A stretch of DNA of 64,000 nt, taken from NCBI RefSeq assembly GCF_016735675.1, contig NZ_JAERSG010000002.1:310001-374000 (forward strand). Direction: 5' to 3'. The notes beneath the pieces were generated by a model, which worked only from the letters and a program-made list of their open reading frames with translations, ran no database searches and was not told where the DNA came from. Position numbers and translations under genes: made by a program. Each line of letters starts with the position of its first letter. Within the stretch, counting starts at the first letter, position 1. Source of the DNA: Nocardioides baculatus. GTDB lineage: Bacteria; Actinomycetota; Actinomycetes; Propionibacteriales; Nocardioidaceae. Of the stretch, positions 26,854 to 34,967 are shown piece by piece.

Positions 26854-28476
26854 ATGCGCAGAACTGCAGGACTCGCCGCGTTCGCCGTCGCAGCCGCCAC
26901 CGCGGCCGCGCTGCCGCTGACCACGGCCACGAGCGCCCAGGGCGCACCCTCTGCCCGTCCGGACGCGATCGGCGCCGCGCTCGCGGGCCTCGAGGCCCAC
27001 CCCGGTGCCGCCCGCGCGGCCGAGGGCCAGGCCTTCGTCGCCCGCGAGACCATCACCGACGCCGACGGCAGCACCCACGTCCGCTTCGACCGCACCCTCG
27101 ACGGCCTGCGCGTGGTCGGCGGCGACCTCGTCGTCCACCGCGGCGCGGCCGACGGGTGGGCCGGCGTCAGCCAGACCCTGGCGGCCCCCCTGACGCTCGG
27201 CACCGACGCCGGCATCGCGTCGGCCACCGCCACCCGCGCCGTGCTCGCCCGCAACGCCCGCAACGCCCGCACCGCCGGCATCCGTGGTGACGACGCCGCC
27301 GAGAGCAGCGAGCTCGTCGTCGACGCCACCGGCGCCACGCCGCGCCTGGCCTGGCAGGTCGTCACCGGCGGCACGCAGGCGGACGGCACCCCGTCACGCC
27401 TGGCGACGTACGTCGATGCGAGGACCGGCACGGTCATCCGCAGCGAGCAGCAGATCGTCAACGTCGACGGCACCGGCCAGACGCTCTACAGCGGCTCGGT
27501 GCCGTTGAGCGTCACCCAGTCCGGGTCGACCTACCAGCTCAAGAACGCCGGTGTCCGCGGCAACACCTACACGACCGACATGAAGAACGCCGAGGACTCG
27601 ATCCTGTGCCAGCTCTTCGGCTCGGGCTGCGCCACCGGCACGCTCATCACCTCGACGACGACCACCTTCGGCAACGGCCAGAACAGCAACCGCGCGACGG
27701 CCGGCGCCGACGCTCAGTACGGCTCCAACGAGACGTGGGACTACTTCCAGACCACCCACGGCCGCAACGGCATCTTCAACAACGGCACCGGCTCCTACAA
27801 CCGCGTCCACTACGGCCAGAACTACGTCAACGCCTTCTGGGACGGCACCAAGATGACCTACGGCGACGGCGACGGCGTGAACTTCGGCCCGCTGGTCTCG
27901 CTCGACGTGGCCGGTCACGAGATGTCGCACGGCGTCACCGAGAACTCCGCCAACCTCACCTACTCCGGCGAGTCCGGCGGCCTCAACGAGTCCACCTCCG
28001 ACATCTTCGGCACGATGGTCGAGTTCTACGCGGCCAACGCCAACGACCCGGCCGACTACCTGATCGGCGAGGAGTTCGACCTCAAGAACCACGTCGGCTT
28101 CCGTCGCATGGACAACCCGATCGCGGACGGCAGCTCGCCCAACTGCTACAGCAGCAACACGAAGAACCTCGACGTGCACTACTCGTCGGGCGTCGGCAAC
28201 CACTTCTTCTACCTGCTGGCCGAGGGCAGTGGTGCCAAGACCATCGGCGGCGTCGCGCACAGCTCCTCGACCTGCAACGGGTCGACCATCACGGGCATCG
28301 GCCGCGACGCAGCCGGCAAGATCTGGTACCGCGCGCTGACGGTCTACATGACGTCCGGCACCACCTACGCCGGCGCGCGCACCGCGACCCTCAACGCCGC
28401 GCGCGACCTCTACGGCGCCGGCTCGGTGCAGCAGAACACCGTCGCCGCTGCGTGGAGCGCGGTGTCAGTCGGCTGA
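26854..28476 (+). CDS. Secreted thermolysin-like metalloprotease (M4), copy 2
   Basis: The 540-residue paralogue has the same signal peptide, propeptide and catalytic order as copy 1, with HEMSH and NESTSD intact. The catalytic halves are nearly identical; the propeptides differ more. The main difference is an insertion of about 13-15 residues near residue 250 with two cysteines (ILCQLFGSGC), which may form a disulfide next to the active-site domain. The upstream 60 bases also resemble those of copy 1 (shared CACTCGGGGGCGCGG), so the promoter was duplicated with the gene. TCGGAAGG precedes the ATG. Confidence 0.93.
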   Translation: MRRTAGLAAFAVAAATAAALPLTTATSAQGAPSARPDAIGAALAGLEAHPGAARAAEGQAFVARETITDADGSTHVRFDRTLDGLRVVGGDLVVHRGAADGWAGVSQTLAAPLTLGTDAGIASATATRAVLARNARNARTAGIRGDDAAESSELVVDATGATPRLAWQVVTGGTQADGTPSRLATYVDARTGTVIRSEQQIVNVDGTGQTLYSGSVPLSVTQSGSTYQLKNAGVRGNTYTTDMKNAEDSILCQLFGSGCATGTLITSTTTTFGNGQNSNRATAGADAQYGSNETWDYFQTTHGRNGIFNNGTGSYNRVHYGQNYVNAFWDGTKMTYGDGDGVNFGPLVSLDVAGHEMSHGVTENSANLTYSGESGGLNESTSDIFGTMVEFYAANANDPADYLIGEEFDLKNHVGFRRMDNPIADGSSPNCYSSNTKNLDVHYSSGVGNHFFYLLAEGSGAKTIGGVAHSSSTCNGSTITGIGRDAAGKIWYRALTVYMTSGTTYAGARTATLNAARDLYGAGSVQQNTVAAAWSAVSVG

Positions 28477-28504
28477 TCTGACCGTACGACGGGGAGTGGG
28501 GGCG

Positions 28505-28801
28505 TCAGACGAGGCGAGCGAGAGCCGCCACGACCGACGCCCCCACGACCACCACGAGGAACGGCATCCGCAGCAGCAGGGCCACGACCGCGAAGCCCAG
28601 TCCGAGCACCCGGGCGTCGAGGGTGAGGGTGGTCCCGTCCGAGAAGACCTGGACGGCGACGAGCGCGGCGAGCAGCGCCACCGGGATCAGGTCGGCCACC
28701 CGCTCGACCGTCGGGTGGCTCAGCACCCGCTCCGGGAGGGACAGCCCGGCGAGCTTGAGCACGTAGCAACCGACGCAGGCCAGCAGGATCGCGGTCCACA
28801 T
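28505..28801 (-). CDS. azlD: AzlD-family branched-chain amino acid exporter subunit
   Basis: This 98-residue protein has three to four hydrophobic segments and matches the small partner of AzlC. Together AzlC and AzlD are known to export branched-chain amino acids or analogues. The ATG overlaps the azlC stop by one base (TGATG), which shows coupling. The gene ends facing the second protease. Confidence 0.85.
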   Translation of the reverse strand: MWTAILLACVGCYVLKLAGLSLPERVLSHPTVERVADLIPVALLAALVAVQVFSDGTTLTLDARVLGLGFAVVALLLRMPFLVVVVGASVVAALARLV

Positions 28802-29535
28802 CAGTGGTGACCCCCTGCCACGTCATCGGTCCCGGGGAGCTCCGTCGGGTCGTCCCGCTTCGACAGGACCCCGACGAGGACAGCAACGCCGCCGGCCGCC
28901 AGGACGGGCACACCGGCTGCCGTGATCGGCACCATCGTCAGTGCCACCGCCGCACCCAGCACCCCGACGAGGATGTTGCGGTCGTCCTTGAGCCTCGGCC
29001 AGAGCAGCGCGAGGAACGCCGCGCCCACTGCTGCGTCGAGGCCGAAGGTCCGCGGGTCGCCGACGGCCTCCCCGGCGAGGGCGCCGATCGCGGTCGCGAG
29101 GTTCCACAGGAGGAAGACCGCCACCCCGGTCGTCGTGAAGCCGAGCCGGGCGCCCTCGGTGGTCGGGCGGTTCACGGACATGGCGGTCGACTCGTCGATG
29201 AGGACGTGCGCGGCGGCCGCGCGACGCCAGCCACGCCACTGCAGCAGCGGCGCCATCCGCAGGCCGTACAGCGTGTTGCGGGTGCCCAGCAGCAGCGCGG
29301 TCGCTGCCCCGGAGAGCGGGGCGCCCCCGGCCGCCACGACGCCCACGAGCGCGAACTGGCTCGCGCCGGTGAACATCAGCAGCGACAGCACGCAGGTCTG
29401 TGCCACGCTCAGCCCGGAGGCCACGGACACGGCGCCGAAGCCGACGCCGTACGCCCCGGTGGCGAGGCCGACGGCGATCCCGTCACGGACGATCCCCGAG
29501 CGCTCAGCGGGGCTGAGTCTCGGCTCCGCGGTCAC
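28801..29535 (-). CDS. azlC: AzlC-family branched-chain amino acid exporter subunit
   Basis: The 244-residue membrane protein shows the AzlC pattern: GIAVGLATGAYGVGFG near the N-terminus, LLMFTGASQFALVGV and LLGTRNTLYGLRMAPLL. About seven hydrophobic segments are visible. It starts with GTG at 29535. A -10 box that contains the stop codon of the upstream small gene lies 6 nt before the start. Confidence 0.9.
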   Translation of the reverse strand: MTAEPRLSPAERSGIVRDGIAVGLATGAYGVGFGAVSVASGLSVAQTCVLSLLMFTGASQFALVGVVAAGGAPLSGAATALLLGTRNTLYGLRMAPLLQWRGWRRAAAAHVLIDESTAMSVNRPTTEGARLGFTTTGVAVFLLWNLATAIGALAGEAVGDPRTFGLDAAVGAAFLALLWPRLKDDRNILVGVLGAAVALTMVPITAAGVPVLAAGGVAVLVGVLSKRDDPTELPGTDDVAGGHH

Positions 29536-29541
29536 GCAGTG

Positions 29542-29547
29542 AGGCTA
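29542..29547 (-). promoter_or_regulatory. -10 box for a leaderless azlC transcript
   Basis: On the minus strand TAGCCT ends 6 nt before the azlC GTG. Its first three bases are the TAG stop codon of the gene at 29545-29772. Confidence 0.5.
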
Positions 29548-29772
29548 GAGCACCCGCCTGCGGGCCCGTTCGGGACGTGCCTGGCGCTGGTGGAAGTCGT
29601 GGACGAGGACGAATGCGGCGGCCACGCCTGTCGCACCCCCCGCGAGCAGTCCGACCCGCAGGTTGAGCGGGATCTCCGGCATGGCACCGAACCAGAGGCC
29701 GATCCCGACGCAGACGACGAGTGCGGCGAGGACGAGGACGAAGCGGTGGAGCGTGGGAAGCGGACCTAGCAT
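29545..29772 (-). CDS. Small two-helix membrane protein
   Basis: I do not recognise this 75-residue protein. It has two hydrophobic segments (LVLAALVVCVGIGLWFG and VGLLAGGATGVAAAFVLV) and an Arg-rich C-terminus (RQARPERARRRVL). It lies 9 bases before azlC on the same strand. A start at MLGPLPTL is chosen because the upstream extension in the frame is not membrane-like. Confidence 0.55.
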   Translation of the reverse strand: MLGPLPTLHRFVLVLAALVVCVGIGLWFGAMPEIPLNLRVGLLAGGATGVAAAFVLVHDFHQRQARPERARRRVL

Positions 29773-29817
29773 CTGGAACCCCCGTGCTGGGCCGGCGAAG
29801 TGACCGGCCCTTCCATG

Positions 29818-29831
29818 GTGACGTGCGTCAC
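29818..29831. promoter_or_regulatory. Crp/GlxR-type site
   Basis: GTGACGTGCGTCAC is a perfect GTGA-N6-TCAC dyad in the gap between the small membrane gene and the GNAT gene, both on the minus strand. It lies about 45 bases before the small membrane gene. Confidence 0.4.
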
Positions 29832-29877
29832 AGGAAATACAAGACACTCAAGGGTGGATTGTGGAGGCCTGCCCGGC

Positions 29878-30435
29878 TCAGCCGATGGCGGTGTGGAGCC
29901 GCACCTGCTTGACGGTCGTGGCCCCGGTGCCGTCGAGGTCGAGCTCGCGGTGCGCCGTGTCCGGCGCCCATCCGGCGTCGGCGAGGAACGTCCGCAACGC
30001 GTCGTCCTCGGCGTTGACCCAGGTCACCGCCCGGGTGAAGCGGTCGGCGGCCAGGGTGTCGACGGCCGCCTGGAGCAGGCGCGACCCGTGGCCCTTGGCC
30101 CGCTCTTCCGGGTCGAGGGTGACCTCGGCCAGCTCGCCGTCGGCCATCGGGTCGCAGTCGGGGTCAACGGCGGGGGAGGTCAGGGTGAAGCCGACGACGC
30201 GGTTGCGCTCGAGCGCGACGAGCACGCGGTTGCGAGCGTCAGCGGGCTTGGCGAGCACCTGGCGCCACTGGGCGGCGACGGCCTCCACGTCGGTGGGGAG
30301 GACGTCCGCCGGCAGCAGCTCGGCGTACATCTCGGGCCAGGCGCGCACCTGGACTCCCGCGATGGCGGCGGCGTCGTCGGCCCACGCGATGCGGACGGAC
30401 ACGTCGGCGGTCGGACCGCCGTGGCTGTGGCTCAC
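29878..30435 (-). CDS. GNAT-family N-acetyltransferase
   Basis: The 185-residue protein has the GNAT core: VRIAWADDAAAIAGVQVRAW at the N-terminus, ELAEVTLDPEERAKGHGSRLL as the acetyl-CoA site, and DDALRTFLADAGW near the end. The substrate is unknown. Its GTG overlaps the upstream DUF3043-like gene by 4 bp, so the two form one operon. Confidence 0.85.
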   Translation of the reverse strand: MSHSHGGPTADVSVRIAWADDAAAIAGVQVRAWPEMYAELLPADVLPTDVEAVAAQWRQVLAKPADARNRVLVALERNRVVGFTLTSPAVDPDCDPMADGELAEVTLDPEERAKGHGSRLLQAAVDTLAADRFTRAVTWVNAEDDALRTFLADAGWAPDTAHRELDLDGTGATTVKQVRLHTAIG

Positions 30436-31010
30436 CGGTAGGTCTCGGGGAGCTTGTCGCCGATCTTGACCTGAGGCTTCGGCAGCCGCAGGAACTTCAT
30501 CTGCAGCGACCGGAGGGCGGCGTAGAGGGTCAGGCCCTTGGTGGGCTCGTCGGGGAAGCGGCGCGCCATCTCGCGCCGGATCCGGAACCGCAGCATCACG
30601 ATGTCGACCAGGATCACCAGGATGGTGGTGAGGAGGACGGTGTTGCCGAGCTGGATCATGCCGTCGCTGCCGGAGTAGCTGAGGATCATCGAGAGCACCA
30701 GGAGCGGCACCATCAGCTCGATGAAGGAGAAGCGCGAGTCGACGTAGTCGCGGATGAAGCGGCGTACGGGACCACGGTCGCGGGCCGGCAGGAAGCGGTC
30801 GTCGCCCGTCTTCATCGCCTCGCGCATGCGCTGCGAGGTCTCGCCGCGTGCGCTGCGCTGGGCCGCCATCTGCTCGCGTCGGGTGCGCGGCACCTTGGCC
30901 CGCGCGCGGGCGGCGGCCTCGGCCTCCTTGCGGCTGGGGGTGGGACGGCCCTTGCCGCCGACCTTCTCGGGAACGGTCGGCGTCGGCTCGGACTTGGAAC
31001 GACGGAACAC
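30432..31010 (-). CDS. DUF3043-family membrane protein
   Basis: The 192-residue protein has a basic, hydrophilic N-terminus (KEAEAAARARAKVPRTRREQ), then two hydrophobic segments (FIELMVPLLVLSMILSY and LGNTVLLTTILVILVDIVML) and a cytoplasmic tail. This is the layout of an actinobacterial family of unknown function. It starts with GTG at 31010 and is coupled to the GNAT gene. Confidence 0.8.
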   Translation of the reverse strand: MFRRSKSEPTPTVPEKVGGKGRPTPSRKEAEAAARARAKVPRTRREQMAAQRSARGETSQRMREAMKTGDDRFLPARDRGPVRRFIRDYVDSRFSFIELMVPLLVLSMILSYSGSDGMIQLGNTVLLTTILVILVDIVMLRFRIRREMARRFPDEPTKGLTLYAALRSLQMKFLRLPKPQVKIGDKLPETYR

Positions 31011-31145
31011 AGGTGCTGCCTCACGGGGAACGGGCCGGAACGGGCTGGACGGGGGCTGGACGATCGGATGCTGGGGGCAGCCTATCGTCGTCGGGCACGC
31101 GGCCCGGCGTCGCCGGATGCCCTACCTCCGGCTTGGGTTTGGTCC

Positions 31146-31151
31146 TAGGGT
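31146..31151 (+). promoter_or_regulatory. Possible -10 box of the psp operon
   Basis: TAGGGT lies 56 bases before the pspA ATG within the 197-base divergent gap between the DUF3043-like gene and pspA. No convincing -35 box was found, so an alternative sigma factor is possible. AGAGAGGG is the pspA ribosome binding site. I see nothing else in this gap. Confidence 0.35.
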
Positions 31152-31207
31152 GAGAGTGACGACCACGCCACCAGAACGAGCATGACCGAGAGAGGGTTCT
31201 CACCCCG

Positions 31208-32005
31208 ATGAGTCTCATGAAGCGCATCAGCCTGATCTTCCGCTCCAAGGCCAACAAGGCCCTGGACAGGGCGGAGGACCCCCGCGAGACGCTGGACTAC
31301 AGCTACCAGCGCCAGCTCGAGCTCCTCTCGAAGGTGCGCCGTGGTGTCGCCGACGTGGCCACCAGCCGCAAGCGCGTCGAGCTCCAGGTCAACCAGCTCG
31401 AGCAGCAGGCCGCCAAGCTCCAGGGCCAGGCCGAGAAGGCCATCGGCGCCGGTCGCGAGGACCTCGCCCGTGAGGCGCTGACCCGCAAGTCCGGGCTCGC
31501 GTCCCAGATCACCAGCCTGAAGGAGCAGCAGGCCACGCTCCAGGGCGAGGAGGAGAAGCTGGTGCTGGCCCAGCAGCGCCTCCAGGCCAAGGTCGAGGCC
31601 TTCCGCACGCGCAAGGAGACCATCAAGGCGACTTACACCGCCGCCGAGGCGCAGACGCGCATCGGCGAGGCGATGTCGGGCATCGGCGAGGAGATGGGCG
31701 ACGTCGGCCTCGCCATCCAGCGGGCCGAGGACAAGACGGCGCAGATGCAGGCGCGTGGTCAGGCCATCGACGAGCTGATCGCCTCCGGCGCCCTCGACGA
31801 CGCCTCCCAGCTCAACGCGGGCGACGACATCTCCCGCGAGCTCGACGCCCTCAGCTCCGGCTCCGACGTCGAGGCGGAGCTCGCCCGCCTCAAGGCCGGG
31901 TCCGCCACCCAGCCCCAGGCCATCGAGGCCGGTGACGGCGACATCCTGGCCGAGCCGGAGGCCGTGCCGGTCGAGGGCGAGACCACCGAGGGCGGCAGGG
32001 CATGA
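31208..32005 (+). CDS. pspA: PspA/IM30-family membrane stress protein
   Basis: PspA proteins form ESCRT-III-like assemblies that support damaged membranes. The N-terminal amphipathic MSLMKRISLIFRSK and the following DPRETLDYSYQRQLELLSKV are typical. Residues about 25-200 form long coiled coils rich in Gln and Glu. The 265-residue protein has an extra acidic C-terminal tail. It opens a four- or five-gene operon with pspAA, an HtpX-like peptidase and pspAB, a set described in actinobacteria. Confidence 0.93.
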   Translation: MSLMKRISLIFRSKANKALDRAEDPRETLDYSYQRQLELLSKVRRGVADVATSRKRVELQVNQLEQQAAKLQGQAEKAIGAGREDLAREALTRKSGLASQITSLKEQQATLQGEEEKLVLAQQRLQAKVEAFRTRKETIKATYTAAEAQTRIGEAMSGIGEEMGDVGLAIQRAEDKTAQMQARGQAIDELIASGALDDASQLNAGDDISRELDALSSGSDVEAELARLKAGSATQPQAIEAGDGDILAEPEAVPVEGETTEGGRA

Positions 32006-32280
32006 TCGTCCGCATCCTCGGCGAGGGTCAGTACGACCTCGACGACCACGCCCTCGACGCCCTCAACGGCCTCGACTCCCAGATCGAGTCGGCCGTCGAG
32101 GCCGGGGACGAGGCGATGTTCCGTACGGCGCTGCAGGGGCTGCTCGCGGCCGTGCGCGCCAGCGGGACCCACCACGACGTCGACTCGCTCGACGAGTCCG
32201 ACCTCATCCTGCCGCCACCCGACGCGACGATCGACGAGGTCCGCGAGCTCCTGGGCGACGACGGCCTGATCCCGGGCTGA
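32002..32280 (+). CDS. pspAA: PspA-associated protein PspAA
   Basis: This 92-residue acidic protein matches the PspAA domain that accompanies PspA in actinobacteria: MIVRILGEGQYDLDDHALDALN, then a helix and the end DATIDEVRELLGDDGLIPG. Its ATG overlaps the pspA stop by 4 bp. The biochemical role is unknown; association with PspA is inferred from conserved neighbourhood. Confidence 0.88.
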   Translation: MIVRILGEGQYDLDDHALDALNGLDSQIESAVEAGDEAMFRTALQGLLAAVRASGTHHDVDSLDESDLILPPPDATIDEVRELLGDDGLIPG

Positions 32281-32296
32281 GGTCGACCGGCTGCCC

Positions 32297-33202
32297 ATGG
32301 CCACCTCCCGTTTCATCAAGGACACCGGGCTCACGGCACGGATGACCCTCACGATGTTCCTGCTCGGCGGCCTGTTCGTCGGGCTGGTCGTGGTGGTCAT
32401 CTCGTTCGTCCGGAGCCCGGGCGGCGCCGTGCTCGTGGCGGTCGCCGCCATCGGGATGGCGTTCTGGCAGTGGTGGAGCTCCGACACGGTCGCGATGCGT
32501 GCGATGCGCGCCCGCGAGGTGACGCCCGAGGAGGCTCCCGAGCTGCACGGGATGATCGACCGGCTGTGCGCCCTGGCCGACATGCCCAAGCCGCGGGTCG
32601 GGATCTCCGACCTGTCGGTCCCCAACGCGTTCGCCACCGGCCGCTCGCCCGACCGCGCGGTCGTGTGCGTAACCACCGGGATCCTCCAGGTCCTCGACGC
32701 CGAGGAGCTCGAGGCGGTGCTGGCGCACGAGCTGAGCCACGTGGCCCACCGCGACGTGCTGGTGATGACCGTGGCCTCGTCGGCCGGCATCGCCGCCGGC
32801 CTCCTCCTGCGCCTCACGCAGTTCGGCGGGATGGGTCGCTCGCGCAACAGCGGGACCCTGCCCGTGGTGCTCGTCGCCCTCGTCGTCAGCCTCGTGGTGT
32901 ACGCCGTCAGCTTCCTGCTGCTGCGCCTGCTGTCCCGCTACCGCGAGCTCAGTGCCGACCGGGCGGGCGCCTACCTCACGCTCAAGCCCGCGGCCCTCGG
33001 CTCCGCGCTCCAGAAGATCAGCGGCGAGGTCGCCGCGATCCCGACGCGCGACCTGCGCGCCGGCAGCGCTGCCAGCGCCCTGTGCATCATCCCCGCTGCG
33101 GCCGGCGGCCTCAGCGGGCTGATGGCCACCCACCCGCCCCTGCAGCAGCGGCTCGAGCAGCTCGCCCGGATCCAGGCCGAGCTCAGCCGGCCGACGGGCT
33201 GA
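32297..33202 (+). CDS. HtpX-like M48 zinc metallopeptidase
   Basis: HtpX-type enzymes are membrane proteases for misfolded membrane proteins. The 301-residue protein has N-terminal hydrophobic segments at about 17-38 and 42-60, the zinc motif AHELSHVAHRD (His144, Glu145, His148), further membrane segments near 155-200, and a third-ligand region YRELSADRAGA. It sits inside the psp operon, which fits a membrane quality-control role. Confidence 0.9.
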   Translation: MATSRFIKDTGLTARMTLTMFLLGGLFVGLVVVVISFVRSPGGAVLVAVAAIGMAFWQWWSSDTVAMRAMRAREVTPEEAPELHGMIDRLCALADMPKPRVGISDLSVPNAFATGRSPDRAVVCVTTGILQVLDAEELEAVLAHELSHVAHRDVLVMTVASSAGIAAGLLLRLTQFGGMGRSRNSGTLPVVLVALVVSLVVYAVSFLLLRLLSRYRELSADRAGAYLTLKPAALGSALQKISGEVAAIPTRDLRAGSAASALCIIPAAAGGLSGLMATHPPLQQRLEQLARIQAELSRPTG

Positions 33203-33213
33203 GGGCGTCCACG

Positions 33214-33786
33214 ATGGGGCTCTGGGAGGCGATGCGTGCGCGGACGACGCCCCGGCGCAACCACCTCGATGCGCTGTTCCTCGTCCCCAGCGCGGCGATC
33301 ACGCTGCAGACGGCCCTGGGCTTCGAGCCGACCGGTTCCGGGTCGGTCTGCTACCGGTCGGCGGCCGGCGCCGCGTTCGCGCAGACCCAGTCCGACGTCC
33401 TAGCGCTGATCCGCGACGACGCGGGAGCGCCGGACGTCACCGTCAGCACCGACGACTTCGGCTTCACCTGGCTCGTCGTCGCCGGCGACCCGGCGGACAC
33501 GGCCGCGCTCTGCACCGACCTCCACGCGGTCAACACGACGCTGGAGCTCAACGGCTTCGACGGCGGGCTGCTCTGCTCGATGGTCCCGTTCGCCAACGCC
33601 TCCGGTCAGCGCTTCGGCCTCACCTACCTCTACAAGCAGGGGACGTTCTACCCGTTCGCACCCCAGGACGGGCAGACCCGTGACAACCTTCTCGAGCTGT
33701 CCGTGCGCGACCTGCTCGCCGCGGAGCTGCCGATGGAGGCCGACCTCCAGCGCTGGCTGGCGATCTGGAAGGCCCCCGGACTGTGA
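33214..33786 (+). CDS. pspAB: PspA-associated protein PspAB
   Basis: This 190-residue soluble protein matches PspAB of the actinobacterial Psp set: MGLWEAMRARTTPRRNHLDA at the start, YRSAAGAAFAQTQSDVLAL, and the end DLQRWLAIWKAP. It follows the HtpX-like gene by 11 bases and overlaps the histidine-kinase gene by 4 bp (GTGA). Its function is unknown beyond this association. Confidence 0.88.
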   Translation: MGLWEAMRARTTPRRNHLDALFLVPSAAITLQTALGFEPTGSGSVCYRSAAGAAFAQTQSDVLALIRDDAGAPDVTVSTDDFGFTWLVVAGDPADTAALCTDLHAVNTTLELNGFDGGLLCSMVPFANASGQRFGLTYLYKQGTFYPFAPQDGQTRDNLLELSVRDLLAAELPMEADLQRWLAIWKAPGL

Positions 33787-34964
33787 ACGAGGAGACGATG
33801 GACGAGCGGCAGCGCGCACAGGCGCTAGCGACATACGACGTCATCGGCGGTCCGCCGCGGCGCGAGCTCGAGGCGCTGGTCGACCTCGCCGCTCAGGTGG
33901 CGGACGTCCCCTTCGCCGCGATCAACCTCTTCAGCGACGACCATCAGCACCAGGTGGCGACCTCGGGGTTCGAGGGCAAGGACAGCCCCCGGAGCGACTC
34001 GATGTGCCGCTTCGTCGTGGAGTCGGGCCACTCGATCATGGTCGAGGACGCCGGCACCGACAGTCGCTTCGCGGACAGCCCCTGGACCACGGGTGAGATC
34101 GCCGAGGTCAAGTACTACGCCTCGCACCCGCTGCGGACGCCCGGCGAGGTCGTGATCGGCACCCTGTGCGTGTTCGACACCGAGTCGCACCCGGTGACGC
34201 CCGACTCCGCACGGGGCCTGGCCCAGCTGGCCGACCGTGTCGTCGACGTGCTCGAGCTCGAGCTCACCAGCCGTCGGCTGAGCGAGGCCAACGCCCGGCT
34301 CAGCACGGCCAACGAACGGCTCGAGCACTTCGCCGGCCAGGTCAGCCACGACCTGAAGAACCCGCTGACGTCGCTGTCGCTCTCGCTGGAGTCCCTCGAG
34401 CTCGAGGTGACCGATGCCTACCAGCTCGACACCCTCGCCCGGGCGCGACGCGGGGTGGACCGGATGGACGGGATGATCAGCGACCTCCTGGCCTTCGCCT
34501 CGCAGGGTGCCCCGCCCGGCGACGACCTCGTCGACCTCGGTGCCGAGCTGCGCCTGGCCCTCGACGACCTCGCCGGTCGGGTCGCGGCCCGCGCGGTGAC
34601 CGTGGGCGCGCTGCCAGTCGTGCGCGGCGACGCCGTCCAGCTGCGGTCGGTGCTGATGAACCTCCTCGACAACGCCGCGAAGTTCACCGACGACGGCGCT
34701 GCCCCCGAGATCGAGGTGGATTCCCGCATGCTCGACGGTCGCCACCGCATCGAGGTGCGCGACCGGGGCCGTGGCGTCCCGGTCGACCGGAGCGAGCGGA
34801 TCTTCGCGCCGCTGGCCCGCCTCGACAAGAGCGTGGAGGGTGTCGGCATCGGGCTCGCCACCTGTCGCCGGGTCGTCGAGGCCCACGGCGGCCTCATCGG
34901 CGTCGTGCCGCGCGCCGGTGGTGGGTCGGTGTTCTGGTTCGACCTGCCGTTCGCCGACGTGTAG
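33783..34964 (+). CDS. GAF-domain sensor histidine kinase
   Basis: The 393-residue protein is soluble, with a GAF domain (residues about 25-155), a short coiled linker, a dimerisation domain with VSHDLKNPLTSL (His189), and an ATPase domain (LMNLLDNAAKFTDDG, RDRGRGVP, GVGIGLATCRRVVEAHGG). No response regulator is adjacent. It is coupled to pspAB by a GTGA overlap, so it may tune or read the envelope-stress state; this is inferred. An ATG at 33798 is an alternative start. Confidence 0.88.
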   Translation: MNEETMDERQRAQALATYDVIGGPPRRELEALVDLAAQVADVPFAAINLFSDDHQHQVATSGFEGKDSPRSDSMCRFVVESGHSIMVEDAGTDSRFADSPWTTGEIAEVKYYASHPLRTPGEVVIGTLCVFDTESHPVTPDSARGLAQLADRVVDVLELELTSRRLSEANARLSTANERLEHFAGQVSHDLKNPLTSLSLSLESLELEVTDAYQLDTLARARRGVDRMDGMISDLLAFASQGAPPGDDLVDLGAELRLALDDLAGRVAARAVTVGALPVVRGDAVQLRSVLMNLLDNAAKFTDDGAAPEIEVDSRMLDGRHRIEVRDRGRGVPVDRSERIFAPLARLDKSVEGVGIGLATCRRVVEAHGGLIGVVPRAGGGSVFWFDLPFADV

Positions 34965-34967
34965 CCG

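Noticed and set aside
33783..33797. Separate short gene between pspAB and the histidine kinase
   Set aside because: The stretch is simply the GTGA overlap and alternative start region of the kinase.
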